From Massilia violaceinigra (GTDB lineage: Bacteria > Pseudomonadota > Gammaproteobacteria > Burkholderiales > Burkholderiaceae_D): 64,000 bases of DNA. The translations under genes were made by a program, and so were the position numbers. Positions 1-7,803 of the stretch are shown here, one piece after another (position 1 is the first letter of the stretch; the number at the start of each line of letters is the position of its first letter). The DNA lies in assembly GCF_002752675.1 (NCBI RefSeq), contig NZ_CP024608.1:806001-870000 (forward strand). Reading direction: 5' to 3'. The notes under the pieces are model-generated. The model saw only the letters and a program-made list of their open reading frames with translations, ran no database searches and was not told where the DNA came from.

Positions 1-1
1 G

Positions 2-2320
<2,319 letters not shown>

Positions 2321-2340
2321 TCTAGCTTAGACGCACACGA

Positions 2341-2377
2341 AAACGGCACCGAGGAGCAATCCCGGTGCCGTTTTTTT
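2341..2377 (+). terminator. Rho-independent terminator after rpoC
   Basis: Stem AAACGGCACCG (2341-2351) pairs with CGGTGCCGTTT (2363-2373), with an 11-nt loop and a seven-T tract at 2371-2377. It starts 20 nt after the rpoC stop. Confidence 0.93.
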
Positions 2378-2418
2378 ATGCTCATCGGCGGTTCCTTCAG
2401 GCGGGGCCCTTTCACCAC

Positions 2419-2426
2419 AGACGATC
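2419..2426. repeat. 8-bp target duplication, left copy (IS66 element)
   Basis: AGACGATC directly before the left end of the IS66 element; the identical octamer is at 4785-4792 directly after the right end. Eight-base duplications are the rule for the IS66 family, so the pair fixes the element borders to the base. Confidence 0.93.
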
Positions 2427-2433
2427 GTAAGCG

Positions 2434-2491
2434 GTAAGCGTCCGGCCCCTCCACCTATGAATGTAAGCGTCCGGCCCCTCCACCTATGAAT
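2434..2491. repeat. 29-bp tandem duplication inside the IS66 left end
   Basis: Two perfect copies of a 29-bp unit starting GTAAGCGTCCGGCCCCTCC lie head to tail at 2434-2462 and 2463-2491. Together with the terminal GTAAGCG at 2427-2433, the heptamer GTAAGCG occurs three times within 43 bp. This may be a local duplication of the end or repeated transposase-binding sites. Confidence 0.9.
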
Positions 2492-2540
2492 TCCTGATCG
2501 CCCAAGCCAAACTATCCGCTCATTCTTTCAGGAGGTGATA

Positions 2541-2834
2541 GTGTCAAATTCGGAACGTGAGAAGGTATGGGAAGAGCGCGTCGCGCAGTGGCAGGCCAGC
2601 GGCCTTTCGCAGCGGGCCTACGCAATCGAGCAAGGCTTTCCGGTACGCCAGGTTGGCTACTGGGTACGGCGTTTGACCAAGCGGGAAGCGATGCCTACAC
2701 TGCTCCCGGTGCGGGTGGCACAGGCGGGTCCGGTGGCGGTTGCGATCAGCTTGCGCAACGAGCACGGTTGGACCTTGAGCTTGCCGACCGATATGCGGGC
2801 CAGTTGGCTGGCGGAATTGATGCGTGCGTTGTGA
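2541..2834 (+). CDS. tnpA: IS66 accessory protein TnpA (Orf1)
   Basis: A 97-residue small accessory protein of IS66 elements with a helix-turn-helix core: VAQWQASGLSQRAYAIEQGF followed by a WVRRL-type helix, as in the TnpA-like/IS3-type HTH. I start it at GTG 2541, which has AGGAGG about 5 nt upstream; an in-frame GTG at 2535 lies inside that ribosome site and is unlikely. The stop TGA overlaps the ATG of tnpB (TGATG), which points to translational coupling. TnpA is needed with TnpB for transposition of IS66-type elements but is not the catalytic subunit. Confidence 0.9.
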   Translation: MSNSEREKVWEERVAQWQASGLSQRAYAIEQGFPVRQVGYWVRRLTKREAMPTLLPVRVAQAGPVAVAISLRNEHGWTLSLPTDMRASWLAELMRAL

Positions 2835-3175
2835 TGCAGCTGTCGGCCGATACGATCTGGCTGGCGACGGCGGCGGTGGACATGCGCACGGGCATCGACG
2901 GACTCTCCCTGCACGTGCAGCAGGCGTTAGGGCGAGCGCCGTGCGACGGCACGGCCTACGTGTTTGCCAATCGCCGCCGGACGCGCATGAAGCTGGTGTG
3001 CTGGGACGGCACCGGCGTCTGGATGTGCTTGCGCCGGCTGCACCGTGGCCAGTTCGTCTGGCCGCAGGCAGACGAGGCAAGTTGGCAGATGAGTGCCGAG
3101 CAATGGCAGTGGTTGGTGGCCGGTGTGGACTGGCAGCGCTTGTCGGCCACAGCGCCGGTGCAGTGGCGCCTGTGA
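2834..3175 (+). CDS. tnpB: IS66 accessory protein TnpB (Orf2)
   Basis: A 113-residue protein typical of IS66 Orf2. Motifs are VDMRTGIDGLSLHVQQALG, VFANRRRTRMKLVCWDGTG and LRRLHRGQFVWP, the signature of the IS66 TnpB (DUF1153/Orf2-like) family. It starts at the ATG overlapping the tnpA stop. It is followed by a 55-nt gap containing a hairpin that covers the tnpC start. It is full length for the family. Accessory transposition function; its biochemical role is poorly known. Confidence 0.93.
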   Translation: MQLSADTIWLATAAVDMRTGIDGLSLHVQQALGRAPCDGTAYVFANRRRTRMKLVCWDGTGVWMCLRRLHRGQFVWPQADEASWQMSAEQWQWLVAGVDWQRLSATAPVQWRL

Positions 3176-3206
3176 GGACGTAAACTGTTTCGCTTGTAAC
3201 CATTAT

Positions 3207-3235
3207 CCATGCTCGGTAAACTACCGAGCCATGGA
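3207..3235 (+). promoter_or_regulatory. Hairpin enclosing the tnpC start codon
   Basis: GCTCGGTA (3211-3218) pairs perfectly with TACCGAGC (3222-3229) around a 3-nt loop. The flanking CCAT / CATGG extend the stem, with one bulge, into the ATG of tnpC at 3231. Such a structure could hold down translation of the transposase; that role is inference. Confidence 0.5.
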
Positions 3236-4750
3236 TCTGCTTAACGAACTTGCCCTCACTAACATCGACCCAGCTATGCTGGCGCAGGTGCGGGCCTTGT
3301 TCGAACAGCAGCGGACGAAGCTGGCCGAGAACGACTTTAAGATCAAGGCGCTGACGTTCGAGCTGGCCTATTACAAACGGGTCCGCTTCGGCAAGGCCAG
3401 CGAAGCGCTGGTCGGCGAACAGCGCATGCTATTTGACGAGGCAGTCGATATGGACCTCGCCGCCATCGACGAGGAACTCCACAGTCAGGCGCCGACCAAG
3501 CAAGCGCGCAAGCGTGCCGGCCGTCAGCCACTGCCGCCGGAACTGCCGCGCATCGAGCACCGCCATGAGCCGGAATCGTGCCAGTGCGGGCAATGCGGCG
3601 CAGGCCTGGTCAAGATCGGCGAGGACGTCAGCGAACAGCTGGACGTGGAACCGGCGCGCTTCTTCGTGCATCGCCATATCAGGCCGCAGTACGCCTGCAG
3701 GCCTTGCGAAACGGTGACGGCAGCGCCAATCCCGTCGGCCGTCATCGACGGCGGCCTGGCTGCAGTCGGTCTGCTGGCGTGGATCGCCGTCTGCAAGTAC
3801 TTGGACCATCTGCCGCTATACCGGATCGAACAGATCGCCGCGCGCCAGGGCGTGCCGCTGGCACGCTCTACGCTGGGCGAATGGATCGGCCGCATCGGCG
3901 TGGCCCTGCAGCCGCTGGCCGACCGGCTGGCCGAACTGCTCAGGGAGCGAAGTTGCCTGCATGCTGACGAAACACCAGTACGCCAGCTTGATCCCGGCAG
4001 CGGCAAGACCAAGCACGCCTATCTGTGGGCCTACCGTTCGAACGCGCTCGACGACGGGCCGTCAGTGGTCGTGTTTGACTACCGGACGAGTCGTGCTGGC
4101 GCGCATGCGCGCGCCTTCCTGCAGGACTGGCGCGGTCACCTGATGGTCGACGACTACGCCGGCTACAAGGCAATGTTTGCCACGGGTCCGACCGAACTCG
4201 CATGCCTGGCCCACATCCGCCGCAAGTTCTTCGACGTGCACGCCGCCAGCGGCAGTCCGGTGGCTGAGGAAGCGTTGCGCCGTATCGCCCAGCTGTACGC
4301 CATCGAGCAGCAGACAAAAGGCATGACGTCGTCGCAGCGCCTCGCCTTGCGCGAGCAGCATGCCATCCCGGCCTTGGCCGAGATGCATACCTGGTTACTG
4401 ACTACGCAGCGCAGCGTCGCCGCCGGCAGCGGCACTGCCAAGGCCATTGAACATGCCCTCAAACGCTGGCCAGCGCTGCAGCGCTACGCCAGTTCGGGCA
4501 GCCTGCCCATCGATAACAACCCGGTCGAGAACGCGATACGGCCGATCGCTATCGGCAAGAAGAACTGGCTGTTTGCCGGGTCGGAACGGGCCGGCGCCGC
4601 GCCGCTGCCATCCAAAGCCTGTTCGCGACCGCCAAACTGAATGGACTCGATCCTGCGCGCTGGCTAGCCGACACACTTGAAAAACTTCCAACCTGCCCGA
4701 ACAGCAGGATCGACTCGCTGCTACCGTTCGCAAACTCTACACAGGCCTAA
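3231..4750 (+). pseudogene. tnpC: IS66 transposase TnpC, frameshifted near the C-terminus
   Basis: DDE transposase of the IS66 family, in the usual order: N-terminal coiled leucine-rich segment, zinc-ribbon-like CQCGQCG region (about residues 118-124), IS66 catalytic domain, and C-terminal IS66_C domain. Probable catalytic residues are present: D246 in CLHADETPV, D307/D308 in MVDDYAGY and E433 in NNPVENAIRP. After GSERAG (nt about 4596) one base is missing relative to the family: the frame runs into an aberrant tail and stops at 4640 (469 aa). The next frame encodes the expected RRAAAIQSLFATAKLNGLDP tail down to TAA 4748-4750. The catalytic core is intact but about 50 normal C-terminal residues are lost, so activity is uncertain. 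A sequencing error cannot be excluded. Confidence 0.88.
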
Positions 4751-4784
4751 GCGCTTACGGAAGGTGGGGCCGCTGGCTGCTTAC

Positions 4785-4792
4785 AGACGATC
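4785..4792. repeat. 8-bp target duplication, right copy (IS66 element)
   Basis: AGACGATC, identical to 2419-2426. Removing 2427-4792 restores a continuous frame across the site. Confidence 0.93.
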
Positions 4793-4980
4793 GCCTTACC
4801 GCTTACCTGCTTTCAAAAAACACTTACGAAACAATGCTGGAAAGGCTGGATGATCTCGAGGATCAGCTTTGGACGTTTCACGCGGTGGCCGCGCGCAAGG
4901 AAGGCTTCGCCAAGGTGGAAAAGGTGCAAATGCTTCTTCGCAGCGTTAGGGATAGCGAAAGTGAAAACGATAGAGCGTAA
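4793..4980 (+). pseudogene. Phd/StbD-like antitoxin C-terminal fragment, split by two insertions
   Basis: The frame reads RLTAYLLSKNTYETMLERLD and continues DLEDQLW... to TAA 4978-4980. AYLLS.xxYE.MLERLEDLED is typical of the C-terminal half of Phd/YefM/StbD-type antitoxins. Deleting the IS66 element plus one duplication joins this frame to 2378-2426 without a stop (…GPFTTDDRLTAYLLS…). The present stop is created by the GTAA end of the second insertion; without that element the ORF would end NDRAK-stop at about 6507-6510. The normal N-terminal DNA-binding half is missing (the frame upstream runs into the rpoC terminator), and no toxin partner is seen, so this is a relic. The family assignment rests on a short stretch. 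Confidence 0.5.
4969..4976. repeat. 8-bp target duplication, left copy (cassette)
   Basis: GATAGAGC directly before the left end of the 1.5-kb cassette; the identical copy is at 6497-6504. Confidence 0.93.
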
Positions 4981-5033
4981 GCGGAATATTTACCCCACCT
5001 TCCATTCCTGATCGCAGGTAAACAAACTGGCGG
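4977..5033 (+). repeat. Left 57-bp terminal inverted repeat of the cassette
   Basis: Matches the reverse complement of 6440-6496 at 55 of 57 positions; the differences are at position 9 (A/G) and position 43 (T/C). Confidence 0.92.
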
Positions 5034-5084
5034 CACCAACAACAGAAGGAGTCGCAACAATGCAAGGAGAATCGAACCAGCATC

Positions 5085-5171
5085 TAATGTGCCCACTCCC
5101 ATTATGTGGCCGCAACCCCGAGCACCGCCTGCTCTGGCGCGGCCCTCCACATAATGGGAGTGGGCACATTA
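5085..5171. repeat. 87-bp palindromic element, 25-bp perfect arms
   Basis: The arm at 5085-5109 is the exact reverse complement of 5147-5171; the 37-nt centre is GC-rich. The arms contain GTGCCCACTCCCATTATGTG. Both outer ends carry TA. It could be a nested MITE-like insertion, a recombination site or a strong hairpin upstream of the lactonase-like gene. It ends 57 nt before that gene's start. Confidence 0.85.
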
Positions 5172-5228
5172 TGTTCACAACGGCGTGCCAGTTCTGTATT
5201 ATCCTTGTCAAAATTACAAAGGAGAATT

Positions 5229-6065
5229 ATGAGACTGTGCTTCCGCCTGTTTGCCTTGACAGCGTTTTTCCTTCCGATTGCCGCTGCGGCGGCGAACACG
5301 CCGTTGCGCTTGTATGTGCTCGATTGCGGCACGCTGGCCGTGGCCGACCTGGCTGCCATTGACCCGGTGGCTGGCAAGGGCAAAAGCAAGACCCTGGCCG
5401 ACGCCTGCTACCTGGTGGTCCATCCGAAAGGTACCTTGGTCTGGGACACGGGCCTGGGCGATGAGCTGGCCGCCAAGCCGGAAGGCGTGCAGGCCGCGCC
5501 CGGTTTCCATATGAGCATGAAGAAGAGCGTCGCGGCGCAATTCAAGGAGATCGGCGTGGCGCCGGACAGTGTCCGCTACCTGGGGCTGTCGCATATGCAT
5601 GGTGACCATATCGGCAATGTGAGCTTGTTCCCCCATTCAACCCTGCTGATGCAGAAGGAAGAATACGCAGCCGCATTCGGCCCGCGCGCCGCCAGTTTCG
5701 GCAATGATCCATCGGCCTATCCGACGCTGGCGCGCAACCCTGTGACCAAGCTCAATGGCGACCACGATGTGTTCGGTGATGGGAGCGTACTGATTAAACG
5801 CGCGCCGGGCCACACGCCGGGCCACCAGGTATTGTTCCTGCAGCTGCCAAACACGGGCAAGGTGCTGCTGTCCGGCGATATGACGGTCTACGAGAGCCAT
5901 TGGCACAGCCGCACCGTGCCGACTTTTAACTTCGACAAACCCGCGTCGCGCCGGACGATGGCGCACATGGCGCGCTTCCTCAAGGCGAATCAGGCCAAGC
6001 TGTGGATACAGCACGATTTTGAACAAAACGCGACGCTGCGGCGTGCGCCTGCTTACTACGACTGA
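5229..6065 (+). CDS. Secreted metallo-beta-lactamase-fold hydrolase, AHL-lactonase-like
   Basis: A 278-aa protein with an N-terminal signal peptide (RLCFRLFALTAFFLPIAAAAA) and a metallo-beta-lactamase fold. The dinuclear metal motif is HMHGDH (residues 122-127), followed by APGHTPGHQVLF, LLSGDMTVYESHWH and a late IQHDFEQ. That order (HxHxDH, PGHTPGH, D, late H) is typical of the AttM/AiiA/AidC-type N-acyl-homoserine lactonase subfamily, so a lactone-opening hydrolase exported to the periplasm or outside is likely. The substrate is not proven. ATG 5229 follows AAAGGAGAATT; the longer upstream frame runs through the palindrome and is non-coding. It is the only intact gene in the cassette. Confidence 0.82.
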   Translation: MRLCFRLFALTAFFLPIAAAAANTPLRLYVLDCGTLAVADLAAIDPVAGKGKSKTLADACYLVVHPKGTLVWDTGLGDELAAKPEGVQAAPGFHMSMKKSVAAQFKEIGVAPDSVRYLGLSHMHGDHIGNVSLFPHSTLLMQKEEYAAAFGPRAASFGNDPSAYPTLARNPVTKLNGDHDVFGDGSVLIKRAPGHTPGHQVLFLQLPNTGKVLLSGDMTVYESHWHSRTVPTFNFDKPASRRTMAHMARFLKANQAKLWIQHDFEQNATLRRAPAYYD

Positions 6066-6188
6066 TTTCGCTCTGCCAGCGCAGGGGCGGCAAACGGACA
6101 TTTGAGGCCTTTGACGAACGTGAAATGGTCCCGAACATCGTTTCGCCCCATCTGCCCCTTCGCTCTCTGAGGGGCCTAAGGACGGGCC

Positions 6189-6431
6189 CGCTGGACGGTC
6201 AGCGCCCATACCCATCATTGTCTGCTTCAGCTCGCGATAGCTGGTCTCGATCTGCCAACGGCTGGTGTGGCCGGCAGCGATGTCGGCGGCTGTGTAGCGT
6301 TTGCAGAGATAGCGGTTCGCGTTCGCGCCACAGTCCTTCGGCGCGGAAGAAGCGCCGAACCGACGCGTACGAGGGCAGGCCGCCCGGTGCGGTGACGAGC
6401 TTGAGCCAAGCCCAATAGGCTAGCTGGTGGC
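6189..6431 (-). pseudogene. Mosaic of two transposase fragments
   Basis: Two reading-frame pieces on the minus strand. The 3' piece (about 6311 down to 6189) reads RYLCKRYTAADIAAGHTSRW then QIETSYRELKQTMMGMGADR, the RWxIExxYxELK block of IS4-type DDE transposases. The piece before it (about 6431-6310) reads LAYWAWLKLVTAPGGLPSYA then SVRRFFRAEGLWRERE, resembling the HTH linker of Mu/IS481-type integrases. Neither has a start, catalytic core or proper end. This is debris inside the cassette. Confidence 0.6.
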
Positions 6432-6439
6432 GCAGTTAG

Positions 6440-6496
6440 CCGCCAGTTTGTTTGCCTGCGATCAGGAATGGAAGGTGGGGTAAATATCCCGCTTAC
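6440..6496 (-). repeat. Right 57-bp terminal inverted repeat of the cassette
   Basis: Reverse complement of 4977-5033 with two mismatches; ends ...CGCTTAC at 6496. Confidence 0.92.
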
Positions 6497-6504
6497 GATA
6501 GAGC
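6497..6504. repeat. 8-bp target duplication, right copy (cassette)
   Basis: GATAGAGC, identical to 4969-4976. Confidence 0.93.
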
Positions 6505-6537
6505 TAAGTAAGCTGCCGACGCTGGCAGTGCGCCGAC

Positions 6538-6555
6538 AGTAATTGCGCAATTACT
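6538..6555. promoter_or_regulatory. Perfect 18-bp palindrome
   Basis: AGTAATTGCGCAATTACT, a perfect dyad 34 bp beyond the 3' end of the minus-strand hypothetical gene. It could be a protein-binding site or part of a weak terminator; no T-tract follows. Confidence 0.4.
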
Positions 6556-6588
6556 CAAGCCAGCCGCGCGACCATTGGTGCTGCTTCC

Positions 6589-7386
6589 TCACAGCACGGA
6601 CTTGGCCCACCCATCCCACAAGCTGCCCAATTTCCCCAAGTTGCCCGTTGCCTGCATTGCCGTGGAATCCGGCGTACCCAGCGCGTCTTCGACCGCTTGC
6701 AACCCCAGCTCTTCCGCAAGCCGGCAGGCTTGCACACCTGCGGCCAGGCGTTCTTCCTTGCGGGCGAAATCATTGAAGCGCAGGCGGTCATGTTTGCCGA
6801 AATAGGCAAACCGGATCACCGGACGCCTGGCCAGCCAGGCAATCAGCGGCCAGTCGAAGCTGGCGAAGGCTTCCTCCACGCCGGGTACGACAATATGGTC
6901 CTGCTCCCACTCGATCAGGGCGTGGAACAACTGTTCGCGCTTGTTACGCGGATACTCGGTACCGGCCTCGCAGGACGCATGGCAGTCGACCAGCAAATCG
7001 GTGAAACGCTCACCGATCACCGAGCGGATGAAGGCGCTGCCGCCATGCTGTCTGGTGTAGTAGAAAATGGCATACGATTCGGCGCAGACCTGGCGGTTGA
7101 TGCTGCGAAAGCGGTCCACAAACGCGGCAACCGCCGCAAGCTTCTGAGCGCGCATGCCGGGCATGCACAGCCACGGCAGCGAGGCGATGCGCGCGCCCAG
7201 CATTCCCAGCTTGAAATAGCCTGACGCCCACAAGGTGCCGTGCGCCGCGATCAAGGCGAACATCAAGCGCTTGCCGGAATCCTGGTAGACGCGCTGATAC
7301 AGCCTGACGCGCCGCTGCAGATCGTTCGCGTGGCCCGCCAGCGCATAGCCTTCGGTCCTGAATTTCTCGTACGCTGCTGCTGTCAT
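6589..7386 (-). CDS. Conserved-looking hypothetical protein
   Basis: A 265-residue protein that I do not recognise. It is mainly helical, with one hydrophobic patch (LMFALIAAHGTLWASGYFKLGMLG) near residues 40-65 and many Trp, Tyr and Arg residues. No signal peptide or catalytic motif is seen. I place the start at ATG 7386, which has GAGGA 4 nt upstream; an in-frame ATG at 7422 has no ribosome site. It stands alone on the minus strand, next to the cassette and divergent from the lyase-like gene at 7804. Codon use matches the chromosome, so it is probably a resident gene. Confidence 0.7.
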   Translation of the reverse strand: MTAAAYEKFRTEGYALAGHANDLQRRVRLYQRVYQDSGKRLMFALIAAHGTLWASGYFKLGMLGARIASLPWLCMPGMRAQKLAAVAAFVDRFRSINRQVCAESYAIFYYTRQHGGSAFIRSVIGERFTDLLVDCHASCEAGTEYPRNKREQLFHALIEWEQDHIVVPGVEEAFASFDWPLIAWLARRPVIRFAYFGKHDRLRFNDFARKEERLAAGVQACRLAEELGLQAVEDALGTPDSTAMQATGNLGKLGSLWDGWAKSVL

Positions 7387-7803
7387 TGTGTCCTCGCCTG
7401 CTGATAAGTTTGCCGTACTCATCTATATGCAAGCGCCATGCCACTCGCCCAACTCTCTCAAGTACCTGATTTTTAAGACATTCATGCCAGCAGCCGCGCC
7501 CCGTCTGTCAACTTCATGTACAGCAAGCAGCCGGCAGGTATCAACGATGCTTACACCAGCCCGGCGATCGCACATCGCGATGTCCCCCAAGCGAGGGATG
7601 GATTCGCCGGCACGGCACTGCACTGCGATCCCGAAGTCAGGCGGTATGCCGGGACTCACATTACCAATAAAAAATTGCTATTTTGTATACTCGTAAATAC
7701 AATGATCGCTGCCTGTGTGCCCACAATGATGCTGATCCATATCATCTCGGGCCCCGATTTTCGCCGCTTGTTCCTCAAGGAACAGTATTTCAGGAGGTCC
7801 CGA
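7387..7803. other. Intergenic region between divergent genes
   Basis: 417 bp without a convincing gene. It is less GC-rich than its surroundings in 7660-7720, where a TATACT hexamer (7686-7691) could be a -10 element. The overlapping GTAT-ACTCGTAA-ATAC partial dyad (7685-7700) could be an operator. A GGAGG ribosome site (about 7794-7798) serves the gene at 7804. Confidence 0.35.

Larger units (their letters stand above)
2427..4784 (+). mobile_element. IS66-family insertion sequence (tnpA-tnpB-tnpC)
   Basis: A 2358-bp element bounded by the 8-bp duplication AGACGATC. Imperfect inverted ends both begin GTAAGC: left GTAAGCGGTAAGCG then TCCGGCCCC; right, read inward, GTAAGCAGCCAGCG then GCCCC. 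It holds the standard IS66 set of three genes in order: tnpA (Orf1), tnpB (Orf2) and the DDE transposase tnpC. The tnpC reading frame is broken near its 3' end, so this copy may be impaired. It lies between the rpoC terminator and the remains of a small antitoxin-like ORF, which it splits. Confidence 0.95.
4977..6496. mobile_element. Transposase-less IS66-type mobile insertion cassette carrying an MBL-fold gene
   Basis: A 1520-bp unit with 57-bp terminal inverted repeats (4977-5033 and 6440-6496, two mismatches). Both begin GTAAGCGG and contain CCCCACCTTCCATTCCTGAT. It is flanked by the 8-bp duplication GATAGAGC. End sequence and duplication length match the IS66 family; the neighbouring IS66 element ends show related GTAAGC and CCCC(T)CCACCT..GAATTCCTGATCGC words. 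No tnpA/B/C gene is inside. The cargo is a secreted metallo-beta-lactamase-fold protein (5229-6065), a 25-bp-arm palindrome and transposase debris. I infer a mobile insertion cassette (MIC) moved in trans by an IS66 transposase. Confidence 0.85.

Noticed and set aside
2434..2491. Tandem repeat as the start of a CRISPR array
   Set aside because: Only two adjacent copies with no spacers; it is the duplicated end of an IS66 element.
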